64,000 nt of DNA from Linanthus parryae (GCA_023055425.1 JALGPY010000012.1:15315422-15379421), one strand, 5' to 3'; counted from the stretch's first letter, positions 10,295 to 22,607 are shown. Notes: generated by a model not told the origin, from the letters alone. Translations and numbers: made by a program.

Positions 10295-10883
10295 TGCTCA
10301 TTCCAGATCATAACAGCAGTTTTAGCATTATCTGCAATGGATGTTTTGCAGACTGCCGTAATGGAATATATCAAGGAAATGCGGTTGCGACATTTCCGCA
10401 CTCTGTATATAGCCTGAAGAAAATGCCAAGGTATGTACTAAGCTTTTTTATTTTCTTTTAATCAGACTTTCATATCGCAAGGTTTAATTATTGCTTGCTC
10501 CAAGAACACAATTTGGTGAGGTGTTCTATTATACACACACAGCACTGAACGATTAGAAAATCAATTAAATTTTGTTTGTCATTTTTCTCTCACTTAGCGT
10601 GTCAGAATGAATTGCCTGGGAACATTATATATTCATCAAGCAAACAAATAATTCTCCCTCTTTTAGAAACTGCTGGGAAACAACATGGGATGATAAAATA
10701 AATACCACATGAAGACCTTCTGTATTACTAATGAGATGTTGGGATATAAATGAATGTCAAATGGTCTTCTGAAACATCATCAGAGTATTAGACTGCAAAG
10801 CGCAGTGAGTTTGTTAGCCATTTCACTCTAGTCCACCTTGTCAACTAGCCTCTCCTCTTTCCACAAACTATCAGAAGCCAAAC
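10295..10883. other. Upstream region of the serpin gene
   Basis: This AT-rich stretch has no recognisable gene. It may begin with the last few bases of the interrupted LTR. A TATA-like tataaat lies at about 10745-10751, roughly 130 bp before the serpin ATG, and a C/T-rich leader (CTAGCCTCTCCTCTTTCC) precedes the start. Open frames at 10168-10461 on both strands show no family motif and were not called. Confidence 0.4.
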
Positions 10884-13113
10884 ATGGGTTCTCCAAATTT
10901 CTGTGTAGAGATGGTGAACCATGTACTTCTGAAAGAGCTAGACAAGGGATCAAACTGTGTTCTGTCTCCTCTATCCTTGCAGGTGGTGCTGAACTTAATT
11001 GCTGCAGCATCGAAAGGGAAAACATTGGAACAAATTCTCTTGCATCTGGGATCGGAAAGTATCGAAGATCTGAATGAGATGTCATCTAAGATTGTTGCAC
11101 TTACAGACAGAAATGATAACAAGAACTCATCTGCAAGTCCTGTTGTATCATTAGCTAATGGTTTGTGGGTTGACCAAGAATTCAGCTTGAAACCTTCTTT
11201 CCGAAGGCTTGTGGAAGGTGTTTATAAGGCCAAAGCAGAAGAGGTTGACTTTTTAAACAAGGTAATCCACTTTTCTCCTCCTGTTTGACCTTTGTTAATG
11301 ATTCAAAATTTCAAAGACAATACTAGCTGCAATATTTGAGTTACTAGTCAGGCAACATCAGGGATGGACCTATGTAGGGACAAGGGGGGCAGTCCCCCCC
11401 CCTGAAATTTGAAAATTTCTATTGGTACCCCTAGTTTTATAGATTTTTTATGACTAAACTGAAAGGAATATGGAATTTTGTCCCCCCCTGATTTCAAACA
11501 CAGGTTCGATTCTCCTCCCATACAATAATTTTTTTTTCAATCTTTTTTTTTGCCTATTTACCCTTTACCAATAAAAACTCATTGTCTCTTCCAAATAAAA
11601 GAACAAATTGTGACTTTGTGAGTATTGTGTTCATTATAATTTATCATTTACCATTAAAAACTCATTGTCTCCTCGGAAAAAAAAACAAATTATGACTTTT
11701 GAGTATTATGTTCATTATTAATTTGATGTTTGTGTATATAATTGCTTATGAAATATAACGAATTTTGACTGTTGACTTTGACATTTAACTTTGACTTTTG
11801 ACTTCGCGAATCTTGCCCCGGCTGACTTGATTTTCTGGCTCCGCCACTCGGCAACATCACAAGTGTTTGGATCAAAAATATTTGGAAATTCTTAAAACAG
11901 AGGCTGAAATAGTGAAATGTAACAGAAACTTCAATTGCTTCATGATCACAGGTCCAAAAGTATGGAAATAGAAAAGAAAAAGAATAATGTGTAGAGAAAC
12001 GTTTACCAGATAAGTATGTACTCATAAATTGTAATCCTAGACTGTTTCCCATTTTTCAACAGCATCATGTTCCTGTCTTAGGGTATGAACAGCACAATAC
12101 ATGAAGCCTCCAAACGCTCAAACACTTGACCCATTTAGAGAAACAAAATCACTCAAAACAAAACTTTCGAGGCATTCAGTATGTTTTTTAATTAACTAAA
12201 TGTTTCAAGAATGATTGAATCCTTACCAATTATTGTAGTTTGACAATCACACTATAGTATATGAAAAGAATTCCAACCAATACGACTATGCACTGCTAAT
12301 GACTCTGCTTTCCAATTGTTTAAGGCTGATGAGATGATAAATGAAGTAAATTTATGGGTGGAAAACACAACCAATGGACTCATCAAGAATCTCCTTCCTC
12401 CTGCTTCTCTAAATAAGGATACTTGCCTAGTCTTTGCAAACGCACTCTATTTCAAAGGTGCATGGAATAAGAGATTTGACAAAACACAAACCAAGAAGAG
12501 TGACTTTCATCTGTTGAACGGGGAGGTTGTTCAAGTGCCATTCATGAGTACCTACGGGTTTGAGAGGCACCTCTACGCCTCATTAGAAGGATACAAAATT
12601 CTAAAAGTTCCTTACCAAAATGGTGAAGATACGAGCCGATTCTCAATGTACTTCTTCCTTCCTCATGAGATCGGTGGCTTGCCAAAACTGTTGGAGATGT
12701 TCATTTCTGTTCCTGGGTTTTTGAATCAAGACTTCAAGTTGCGGATGGAGGATGTTCCTGAATTGCTTATTCCAAAATTTAAGTTTTCCTTCGAGTTTGA
12801 GGCTTCCAGAGCCTTTAAAGAAATAGGGTTAGATAAACCTTTCAGGAAACTCGGGGAATATACAGAGATGGTGGATTCTCCTTATAGTGGTAAGATTTAT
12901 CTGTCTCAAATATTTCACAAGTCCTACATTGAAGTCAATGAAGAAGGCACAGAAGCTGCAGCTAGTACTGCTGCACATTTTATGATGCAGTGTGCTGTCT
13001 TAAGACCTCCCCGCTTTGTTGCTGACCACCCTTTCTTGTTCATGATTAAAGAAGAGACGACAGGTACAGTGTTCTTCACTGGAGTCGTGTTAAACCCACT
13101 CTTGGTTGATTGA
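10884..13113 (+). CDS. Serpin (serine protease inhibitor-fold protein)
   Basis: Two exons, 10884-11261 and 12325-13113, joined in phase 0 by a gtaatc...taag intron, encode 388 aa, the normal plant serpin length of about 390. Seen motifs: N-terminal SNCVLSPLSLQVVLNLIAAASKG, shutter segment EVNLWVENTTNGLIKNLLP, FANALYFKGAW, hinge EEGTEAAASTAA (residues 332-343) and C-terminal FVADHPFLFMI. Serpins trap a protease through a cleaved reactive loop; plant members act in the cytosol and often target papain-like or metacaspase proteases. By the hinge-based count P1 is Gln348 and P1' Cys349, in MMQC, instead of the usual Leu-Arg, and the loop is about two residues shorter than AtSerpin1. There is no signal peptide, as usual in plants. 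The hinge alanines suggest an inhibitor, target unknown. Confidence 0.93.
11359..11849. mobile_element. hAT-type MITE in the serpin intron (491 bp)
   Basis: A perfect 8-bp duplication GGCAACAT flanks it (11351-11358 and 11850-11857). Ends are CAGGGATGGACC and the complement of GGCTCCGCCACTC, close to the hAT-like consensus CAGTGGCGGAGCC, with differences mostly of the kind produced by methylated CpG decay. Inside, a block with AAAACTCATTGTCTC and a following ATGACTTTTGAGTATTATGTTCATT is present twice in drifted form (about 11573-11645 and 11655-11722). It carries no transposase. Confidence 0.85.
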
Positions 13114-15176
13114 ACTCACCGCCCTCGCTTCCAAAGCAACATTCAGTTGTATAATTATATTTCAAACATTGGATTAAAAGTATGCGAACCATTCTCCCTA
13201 TGTATCTGCGAGACTTCTGTGTCATCCTATCTTTTGTTATATATGATGTGTGTTCGTGTTTAATACGATGTTGTACTCTTTTAAGTTAAACTAAGCGTGA
13301 CCTCGCGCTACTGCGCGGGCATGTGGTAGATTTGCTAATAGAATTATTTTTAAGGTTGATTATACATTTGCTAAACAAAAGATTGCTCTGTTATATAGTC
13401 TTCATCCAATCAATTAGATTTATTAGTATGAAAAGACACATGAAATCATCCAATCTATTAGATTGTTATTCTGAACCCTTTTCAGGCTCCTTCGTGGTAG
13501 AGGAAAAAATTGATTCAAGAATTCACTTTCTTTCTCCAGTGGATACAAACTTGTCACTTTAGATTGTGGCTAACAGCCATATCGTTGAGGAACGATCGAA
13601 TAATTCAATTGAAGGGAAGTATACACATCAGGGATCTGCTAATAGATTTCACAGTTCTGAGGGGTGTGAGTGTAACATGAATTACCAAAAGAGATACAAA
13701 ATGACCATACCTTAAGAAAATTTCAAAAAATAAAAATAAAATAATAAATCAAATCCGACGTATGAGAAGTTCGCTGGCGATGATACCAATTAATGCAGTA
13801 TTTAATTAAATTCATAGAAGGCGGCAATATCGCCTAAAGGACTCTTAGGAAGAAATCTGGCGTTTGTATTAGTATATGGCCAAAGGGAAAATACATCAAT
13901 AACATTTTCTTAGTTTCTAAATTTAAGAATAATAACATCACAAAAGCGAACAATGCATTTTTTTTGAGGAGATATGAAAAGTTGCAGTAGCTAATCTTTT
14001 CGCACTCCAAGCCTTTCTATTAGATGATAACTAGTTTTGAACCTGTGCGATGCACGGAAACATGACATGTATAGAGACAATGTCATCTGTGTACTATTTG
14101 AGTTGAAGGTAGTACTCCCGACGCAAACTGATAGAATAATTGCACAGTCCATATCTATATGTATTATTTTGAAAAACAATGTCAATATATATTTAGACTA
14201 AAAATGTATTTCAATTTTTTTTAAATATTAATAAATTAATAAGTAATATAAGGATCATCGAATCTGTTAGTTTTAAATAGGTAAAATGTTAGAATTTCTT
14301 AGTCACTAACTTGATGTTTATCTTAAATACTCTATCATTTACTTTGTATATATATTTATAAGTTACGAATATATACATTTATGTGAATTTCAAAACTTAG
14401 ATCTTAGTTCTCTCATTAAGTAAGAAATGATAGAACTTGATTTAAATAATTTTTGCATTTGCAAAGTTTCCATATCAGTCATTTTATTTTGCATACACAG
14501 CTCTCACTCATTGGTAATTTACTTGTAGAAACACGAAACTCTAAAAAAACTGTATGAACTAATTAGTTTATACTATATTAAATTAAAAGCACATGTTATA
14601 TGTGAAGATCAATACATGATTCATGACATGAAGAAGGTAAATCAACATGTAAAAGTTAAAATAAATTATAAATAAAATGAAAACTCTAATAGCTGTTTTT
14701 CAATAAAAACGATGAATGGTCTTGTAAATAAGCAAATTGGCAGAGTAGCAACCGGTAATTCCCTGATTATACTATCTTCTTTCGCAGGTTAAATATTTTA
14801 GTATAAATGAAATATACTAAAATATGAGTCAAGAATAAGATGTGAAAAAAATATCTGCAAGTTTGCACTTCCTCTTCTGTAGTCTTTCTCTTTTTCCATG
14901 AACTCTTCTTGAAGACTCCAGCCATCTTGATTATGTCTGAAGTTCTTCAGGAGTCTGTTCGGGTTTTGGTATTTATAAGATAGAGGCACGAGTGATAGAT
15001 ACGAGAGAGAAGAGAGGAAATAAGTAGCAAAGAGTTTGAGTTTGAATAGGAAACAAAATATTCCCATATATTTAAGAAAGGAAGTTTGACTAAAATTCAA
15101 ACTCCTCAAGGAAATAAAATAATTTGCTACGAGTTTTAAAAAAGAATTGATTTTAATTTTAAAAAGAATGTTAGGA
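13114..15176. other. AT-rich intergenic region with a possible Helitron end
   Basis: Starts with the serpin 3' flank; no gene is recognised. At about 14029-14055 the minus strand reads a short GC hairpin (CCGTGCATCGCACAGG), then TTCAAAA and CTAGT followed by T, the layout of a Helitron 3' end inserted between A and T. A related GC hairpin (CTCGCGCTACTGCGCGGG) lies at 13298-13315 but is followed by a poor match. I could not find a convincing TC start for either. The rest is mostly low-complexity A/T sequence. Confidence 0.35.
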
Positions 15177-17355
15177 AATTATCTACGTCCTTGGTGTAGA
15201 AAATATCCCTTCTTCATTTGATGCGCATGAAGGTCCAAGAAAGAAATTTAAGTCTCCTATCAAGCTCATCTCAAACTTCCTGCTCATAAGACTTGAGAAA
15301 TCCTTGAAAAGAGAATCATTAGTAGCACATAATAGAATATCATCAACATATATATGTACGACAAGAATATCTTTCTCATGAGTCTTCGTGAAAATAGTTT
15401 TGTCCACTAATCCTCTTTTGAAACCATTTTCAAGTAGAAACTTTAACAATATTTCATACCAAGCTCTTGGAGTTTGTTTCAAACCATAAAGGGCTTTGTC
15501 AAGTTAACATACATAGTTTGGAAACTCTTCACTTTCAAAACCAAGAGGTTGAGAAACATAAACTTCTTGTAAATAATCATTCAGGAAGGCACATTTAACA
15601 TCCATTTGAAAAAGTTTGATTTTCTTATGAGATGAACTAGCGAGTAACAATCTAATTGCTTCTAACCTGGCTACAGGAGAAAAAGTCTCCTCATAGTCTA
15701 TACCTTCTTCTTGATTGTAGACCTAAGCAACTAGTCTTGCTATGTTTCTGATAATCTTACCATTCTCATAAAGCTTGCTTCTGAACACCCACCTTGTGCC
15801 AATCACAGACTAGAGGTAGAACCAGATTATAAACCTTGTTCATTTCAAACTCATTGAATTCACTTTGCATAGCAATGATCGAGTCTTCTTATTGTAATGA
15901 TTCCTTCACGTTTTTTATGTTCTACAAGAGAAACAAAAGCATTAAAAGCACACATGTTCTTTAATTGAGATCTAGTTTGAGTACCATTGGATGGATCAGA
16001 AATGATGTTGTATGATGGATTTGTTGAGAGGTATTTGAACTTCTTTCTTGATGTCTAGGGTTCTTGTTCTCCAAGAAGCTTTTCAAGTCTTTGAAAACTT
16101 GAAGAAGTGTCTTGATCACCCTGCTTTTATTGAGGATCTGTTTCAAGGTTTTGAGATTCATTTTCAAGGTCTTGAAAATGTTTTCTGTTTTCCTGCAAGT
16201 TTTCTTTGGAACCACCTTCTGGATTTTCATCATCTGACTCATGCTTGTTCAGATTTCAGTATGCAAAACTTTCACTCAAAGAACCATCATAGTTTCATCA
16301 AAAATAACATGAATGCTTTCTTCAACAAGGTTGGTTCTCTTGTTATAGACTCTATAAGCTTTGCTAGTCAGTGAATAACCAAAAAAGATACGTTCATCAC
16401 TTCTGGCATAAAATTTTCCAAGATTTTCCTTATCTTTGTTGCGTACAAAACAGGTACACCCAAAAGGATTGAAGTAAGAGACATTTGGCTTTCTCCCTTT
16501 GAAAATTTCATGGGGAGTTTTCTTCAAGATTGGCCTAATCAGGCACCTGTTCAGAATATAGTTGGCAGTGTTTACACCTTCTCCTCAGAAAGATTTTGGC
16601 AACTTGTTCTCCAGAAGTATTATCCTAGACATGTCCTCAAGAGTCTTGTTATTTCTTTCAACTACTCCATTATGTTGAGGAGTTCTAGGAGCAGAGAAAT
16701 TATGAGAGATACCAAACTTAGCACATAAAGAAATTCAATTTGATCAAATTCTCTGCCATGATCACTTCTGATAGAAACAATAGGCAGGTTTTTCTTAATT
16801 GAAGCTCTTTACAAAGCTTTCAAAATTTATATAGAGCTTCAGATTTTTCTCTTAAAAACATTACCCAAGTAAATCTAGAGAAATCATCTAGAATAACTAA
16901 CATATATTTCTTACCCTTTGAAGAAGGATTTCTCATAGGACCACAGATCCATGTGAAGCAATTCAATGGGTCTAGTAGTTCTTACAAAGTTCTTGGGCTT
17001 GAAAGAGCTCATTGTATGCTTACCTTGAGCATAGGCTTTGCATATCTCTTCATCTTCGAATTTAATGGAAGGTAGACCTGTGACAAGGTCTCTGCAAACT
17101 AGTTTGTTCAGAGTATGCAAGCTTATGTGTCCAAGCTTTCTGTGCCAAAGCTTTGAATCTTTTGTCAAGGCTTTGAGACACTTCAGACTTTTTTCCTGCA
17201 ACTTTGTTAGTATTCAGAGAGTAAAGATTGTTTGATCTAGAGGCTGCTACTATGCAATTGCCTGATTTTTCATCTTGCACCACACATTTTCTTTGTCAAA
17301 TATGACCTTATTGACTTTGTCACACAATTGAGAAACACTAAGGATATTAAATTTA
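15177..17355 (-). pseudogene. SIRE-like copia fragment (pre-integrase to RT)
   Basis: On the minus strand, from right to left: a protease-side piece with FNILSVSQLCDKV; the pre-integrase zinc region with LWHRKLGHISLHTLNKLV; the C-terminal integrase with FNPFGCTCFVRNKDK and ERIFFGYS; a degraded reverse transcriptase N-terminus; then MKQTPRAWYEILLKFLLENGF with YVDDILL at about 15332-15352. The wording is characteristic of the SIRE/Maximus group. Stops and frameshifts interrupt every part. The right end is cut at the Mutator-like TIR (17356) and the left end fades near 15177. No LTR was found. Confidence 0.82.
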
Positions 17356-17647
17356 GGGTAAAAGACAGTGACCACCCCTGAGTTTAGGCTTAATTCCATC
17401 TTGCTACCATGTGTTTTGAACAAAGACAGTCTCCACCTTTTTTGTGGATGGAGCTGACAGTTGACTAACAACACTTCTCGAAAGACTATTTTGTCCCTTG
17501 AATGTTATAAAATTACACCCTATTTATTGCTCCCTCAATCCATTTAGCTCATTTCTTAACCTAATCATCTCCTCTCTCTCTCTTTACCTCTTTTTCACCG
17601 CCACCAACATCACAGCCACCAGTGGTAAATCCTTACCCGAACTGCAA

Positions 17648-17848
17648 TCAGCAGCAACCCGTTGCCTCTTTTTGGGTTTCCATTGCTTTCAGGAGCTCAG
17701 AAACTTCTGACAAATCCATCTCCTCAGAATCACCATCTTCGTACACGATCTGGAAAAACCCAGTTGAGGAATCGTAGGAATTGACGACTCCGGTGAAGGC
17801 CCCAAACCCTTTGAACTCTTTCCCCACTCTTCTACCGATAAACTCCAT
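17648..17848 (-). CDS. Small Tudor-like domain protein (PTM/DIR17 type), probably captured
   Basis: An ATG-to-stop frame of 66 codons on the minus strand encodes one compact domain: GRRVGKEFKGFGAFTGVV (residues 5-22), an SYD turn, then VYEDGDSEEMDLSEVSELL (residues 35-53). This pattern (GxxVxKxFxGxGxFxGxV...YxDGDxEEL) is that of the Tudor-like domain in plant PHD protein PTM and the drought-induced DIR17 family, thought to bind chromatin marks. The frame has no internal break. It lies within the Mutator-like element and is preceded on its own strand by a GC-richer, leader-like stretch (17849-18420), so a gene fragment taken up by the element is the likeliest reading. Whether it is expressed is unknown. 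Confidence 0.55.
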   Translation of the reverse strand: MEFIGRRVGKEFKGFGAFTGVVNSYDSSTGFFQIVYEDGDSEEMDLSEVSELLKAMETQKEATGCC

Positions 17849-18892
17849 TGATGGAAGAAGAAAAATTAGGGTTCGGGAAGAAACTCCACAGGAGAGAAGA
17901 TCGACAGAATAAAAAGCTCCCTCTCCGATCTGGGTCAAATCAAATCAAAACCCACCAAATATTCTCCTTTATATCCCCCACCCCTGTCAATCAAAACCCG
18001 CAGAGAAGACACGACGAGGCTCAGATTCAGATCTCATGGTGGAGGTTGTGCCAGAAGACACGAAGACGCCGGCGCCAGTGAAACAAAATCAACAGAGAGA
18101 CGACTGAATTTGACAAACGGAAGGCAATGAAGCTCTCGATCTCTTTGTGTGGCGGTCGTCGGTCGGTCGATTCCCGGCTGCAAGTACTTCGGTCTCCAAC
18201 ACTTCCCGGCTTCAAGTCCGTCGGTAGCTTCTCCTCAGACGGCGGCGGTCGTCGGTAGATTCAAACCGAAATTACCCCCAAGCTCCCTCGATCTCTGTGT
18301 GGCGGAATTGGTGGTCGGGTTCTCTGTTTTCGGTACTCACCACCACCGCAGAGGTGTTAGTGTTTGCTTCCAGGAGGTGTTTGGCTAAATCAATGGAGAT
18401 GAGACCGGTCCTGCAACCCATTCCTTTCAGATTGAAGCTGAGGCCGTGTTTCTCCCTCTTCTTCTTTGTTGTCAAATTTGAGCAGAGGGTCCGTTGTTCT
18501 GGGTTGGGGTGTTTGGCGAGGGTTTCAATCGTTATGGGTTTGGTCATGACCAAAATCGACGGTGCAAAATCGATTCGTTCAGGTTTTGATAAGGGTTTGG
18601 ATGGGTTTCGATGACGGTTTGGATTTGAATGTTGAGTTGATTTCAGTAGCAATTGGATTTATATTTGAAATAGCAAATTGAGTTTTTGGATTTTATTTCA
18701 GCACAAATTGGATTGGTTGTTGGATTGGATTGAAATAGAAGAAATATGTGTGTGTTCTTCCTGTTGTTGAACCATGAATTTTAAGAACATCAACACAATA
18801 GTCAGTTGTGGTTTGTTATTTTTTTTAGTTTTTCATTGCTTTTTTCATCCTCTCACATGTTCTTCAATTGCTATTGGTGTTATTGATGTTTT

Positions 18893-20892
18893 TTTTTTGC
18901 GGGAATAAGGAGAACTTCATTGATAATATAAAACATACATATTTGCAGCACTAGTAACCATACAACGAAACATACTTGCAGTACTACTAGCCAAAATCTA
19001 ACCAACCACGACTTAGAAACAACTAGCAAGAAGACAAGAGATGACTAGAACTAGAGTAGGAGCCACCTCAGCGGCAAACTTGAACAAAATAAACAACCTT
19101 CAAAATGCCTCAACAAGACCAGGCACAAAACGAAACCAAACACAAAGAGCAAAGAGTTCAAACTTGCTAAATAGGGGAGTACATCAAAACACTAGAGCAG
19201 CTGAATAGGGCGCCAGAAGTGCAAGAGCCAAAGCCAAAAACAGGACTGCAGAGCCAACCAACATAAACAATCAACCATCAATGAAGGGTATGATGGCTGA
19301 CATGAGTTCATCCCCAGGAATGGGAGGCAGCGTAGCTTGATCAACAAAATCTTCATTGGACGCAGCAGCAGAAGAGCTTTCCAGGGGGACCAAATGGGAG
19401 GCTGCCTGAGGACCAGCCCCTGAAAAACCAGCTGAACTTGGGCCGGACTCCGGAGGCAAAACAGCTAGAGGGGAAGCACCAGAAACAGGGACCAAAGCGG
19501 CTGACGAGGAGAACTGAACATGACCTGGGATCCAGTTAGAAGCACCTGGGAGAACTGCAACTTCAACCCATTTCTCAGAATCAGCTACAAAAGACAAGGT
19601 AGCAAACATAATCAATTAGTCGACGAAGCAAGAATGCAATTTGCCAAGGCCTCAGCTTGGGAGAGTATCTGGGTCTCATGAGGTCTGTAATCTTCAAATA
19701 AACGCTTGTTTCTGGTAATCCAAAGAATCCAGAAGATCGCAGGGATCCAGTGACAATTACTAACACTAAGTAAAGCTTTCTTCTTTTTTACCCATTTTAG
19801 AAGCCAGGTTTGTAAGTGTTTAGAGCCTGAAGGTTTGCAAGAAGAAGGAAGAGGAGCCATATTCCAAACTCTCAGAGCCACTTGACAGGACACAAAGATA
19901 TGGAGTTCAGTTTCTGGTTGATTAGAACAGATGGTGCACATAGGGTTGATTGAATTAATTCTAACATGAATATTAGCAAGACAAGGTAAAGAATCAGTAA
20001 TGATTCTCCAAAACAGATGTTGGATATTTGCTGGGAGACCTGAGGACCAAAATTTTGTCCAATATGGAGAGTAAGAAATGGTTTTAAAAGTTATTTTCTT
20101 GGAGGATAGGTTTGGTGAAGAGTTGTTAAAATTCTGCAAGTTATAAGCAGAATTGACAGAGTAGATTCCATTCGAAGTGGCTTGCCAGAGAGGGGTGTCT
20201 GTTTGGGTATCACTTGTAGCCACATCCTGTCTGAGCTGTTCACTTAACCATATGGGGAACAACTGTTCAATAAGAGGGAAGTTCCACTGATTATTGTTCC
20301 CTAACTTAAGCTGAGAAATCCACTTGTAATTCAGATTTCTGTCTGTACTTTGGAGACAGTCTATAATGGATGAACTTGGTACATTTTTGACCCACCCCCT
20401 GATCTAATCCAAATCTTACTTCCATCACCAACCTTCCAAGACAACCCCAGTTGAAGAGTGTCTTTCCCCTTGCAAATATTTTTCCAAGCACAAGAAGAAT
20501 TGGGGTTAACTTTACTTCTTAAAAAGGGCTTTCTTTTACAATATTTTGAAGTAAAATAACTGCTAAACAGGGTTGTCTTATTGTGAATTATTCTCCAGGA
20601 ATTTTTTGCCACTAAAGCATTATTAAAACAGTGAACATTCTTGAATCCTAATCCCCCTTTACTAGGCTTATTACACAGGAAATCCCAATAGAGCCAGTGA
20701 ATCCCTTTCTTAGCTGTATTGCCAAACCAAAAAAATTTGGAGAGCATGGAGTGAATGATGTCACAATTAGCTTTAGGGAAGAGGCAAATAGACATTGGGT
20801 AAACTAGATAACTATTTAAACTGCTTTAATTAGACTAGCTCGTCCATAGGTGTTGAGGAGCATGCCTTTCCACCCAGAACATTTTTGAGCTA
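18893..20892 (-). mobile_element. 5'-truncated L1-type LINE with target duplication
   Basis: On the minus strand it enters after the polymerase core (GRASLIKAV-like, then MSICLFPKANCD), continues through WRIIHNKTTLFS and WKVGDGSKIWI, and reaches the zinc-binding C-terminal part with CTICSNQPETELHIFVSC. The 3' end is a poly(A), seen as a T-run at 18889-18898. A 13-bp duplication TTATTGATGTTTT flanks it (18880-18892 and 20893-20905), typical of target-primed insertion. It is inside the Mutator-like element and therefore younger. Frameshifts and stops are few but present. Confidence 0.88.
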
Positions 20893-21275
20893 TTATTGAT
20901 GTTTTGTATCCAAAGTGGAACTAGTTATTCATGTTTTTTTTGCGCTTGAACCATGAGCAACAAAAACACAACAACAACAAAAACGACACTATAGGGGTAA
21001 ATCAGTTGGTTTATTAGTGTTGTTGATGTTTTGGATTGAAAGATGTTTTTGAACTTGGTGTTCTTGATGAATAAGGGTAAAATGGTCAGAAAAACACACA
21101 GGGGCAATATGGTCCGAAAAAATTCAATCAATCACTTTTCTAACGGAATCTTACAGAAGGGTGCTAACTGTTCACGGAATATTCCGTTAATTAGGTGCGG
21201 AGTGTTTTTTTTCAAAACACAGGGTAGCGGAGTGGAATTAAACCTAAACTCATGGGTGGTCATTGTCTTTTACCC

Positions 21276-21489
21276 TTTAAACAAATATTCATGTCGGTAA
21301 AAGATGAATAACTTATTTGAAACTCACTATTTATTGAACGGCACAAAGGCGACATTTAAAAAAGTTATTTTTCAAACATAAATACACATATTTTATTATT
21401 TTCCAATTGTTGACAAATTAGCTTATTGTTTGGTACCAAATAAATCCATATTTATGTGTAAACAAGTTTTTTCAAAAAAAAAAAAAAAA
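21276..21489. other. AT-rich spacer, no gene seen
   Basis: Short A/T-rich sequence between the Mutator-like TIR and an A-run at about 21475-21489. Nothing coding or structured was recognised. Confidence 0.4.
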
Positions 21490-22516
21490 GTTTATGGAAG
21501 ATTTATTAATAGTATGTAAAACAGATTGTAAGACTACAACTAGTCCCCTAAACAATTCCAGAAAAGTCAACTACTTCCCCCTAAGTCTTTAGAAACAACC
21601 AGAAAACCCCCCTTAGGTAATTCTCACGGCAAACCCATTCTTCACCCAACCCACTTAATTCAAACATGAATCGAAGCTATCTAAAATCAAAATTTGATGA
21701 TCAAAAACAATTCAAGAGGTGATTTAGTGTTTACCCACACGACGAACGGAGGAAAACGGTCAAGAATTTAGGCGGGTCGCGATCATGACGGTGGTGGCCG
21801 ACGGTGTACTCGACGGCGGCACTCCGGCTGCGCCTGGGTTCGATTGACGGGTTCTTCGTGCTCCTAGGATGCTCAATAATGCAGATTGACCAAGATTAGG
21901 GGCTGGGTAGCCTCGGTTTGATCGGGCTCGAAGTTTTCGTCGAGGTCGCCGGAAAAAATGGTGGAACGCCGGCGACCTTGCTTCAGCTGCTGCTGTGGCA
22001 GCCTCTTCTCCGCTTCCTCTTCGTCTTCTGAGGTCATTAAAGAGAGTGGGATCGAGGGAGATGGAGAGAAAAGGGAGGTGGTGATGGATCGGGTGGCTCC
22101 CGACGGTGGCAGCGGCGATGGTGGCGGTCTTTGGCCGCTGCCTTCTGCTGCTGCTACTGTTTTCGTCCTCTTCTTCTTCTTCTGGTCGTGCAGAGAAAGG
22201 GAGAGAGAGAAGAGATGGTGTTGGCGATGGCGTGGGTGTTGCCGGTGGTGGGTGAGTCGCCGGAGATGGCAGCGGCAAGGCCGCTGCCGCTGCTGTGTGC
22301 TCCTGCTGGGTTTCTCACCGGGCAAAACAGAGAGGCAGAGAGGGAGACGGGGGTGAGAGTTGGAGGGGAGAGAGTGGTGGTGGCGTTGGTGATGGTGGTG
22401 GTCTCGCGGGTGTTAGTGGAAGAAGGAGAAGAAGAATGTTGGGGATGAGGAAATTGTTGGGGTTTGGGAGGAGATGTCAGGAGGGGTTGATAAAAAAAAC
22501 ATTTTTTTTCTTTTTC

Positions 22517-22607
<91 letters not shown>

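Larger units (their letters stand above)
17356..21275. mobile_element. Long-TIR Mutator-like element (Pack-MULE candidate)
   Basis: The first and last ~100 bp are inverted copies: GGGTAAAAGACAGTGACCAC, then GAGTTTAGG, TTAATTCCA, GCTACC and TGTGTTTTGAA on the left. The same string is reversed at the right end, which closes ...GTCTTTTACCC at 21275. GGGTAAAA ends are common in plant Mutator-like elements. No transposase was seen. Inside are a 66-codon Tudor-like frame with its upstream sequence and a later LINE insertion. A clean 8-11 bp target duplication was not found (flanks share only TTAAA), so the ends could have been altered. Confidence 0.7.

Noticed and set aside
12316..12324. Serpin exon 2 starting at 12316
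   Set aside because: These bases are the end of the intron (acceptor AG at 12323-12324); joining at 12325 restores the family sequence.
13323..13562. 79-codon frame after the serpin
   Set aside because: AT-rich, no motif, no splice or promoter context.
17356..21275. Direct relation between the GGGTAAAA element and the copia fragment as one transposon
   Set aside because: Copia coding does not resume after 21275, and the inverted ends are specific to the 17356-21275 interval.
22131..22448. Open frames of about 100 codons on both strands in GC-rich DNA
   Set aside because: Overlapping frames on both strands, low-complexity products and no motif; better explained as LTR sequence.
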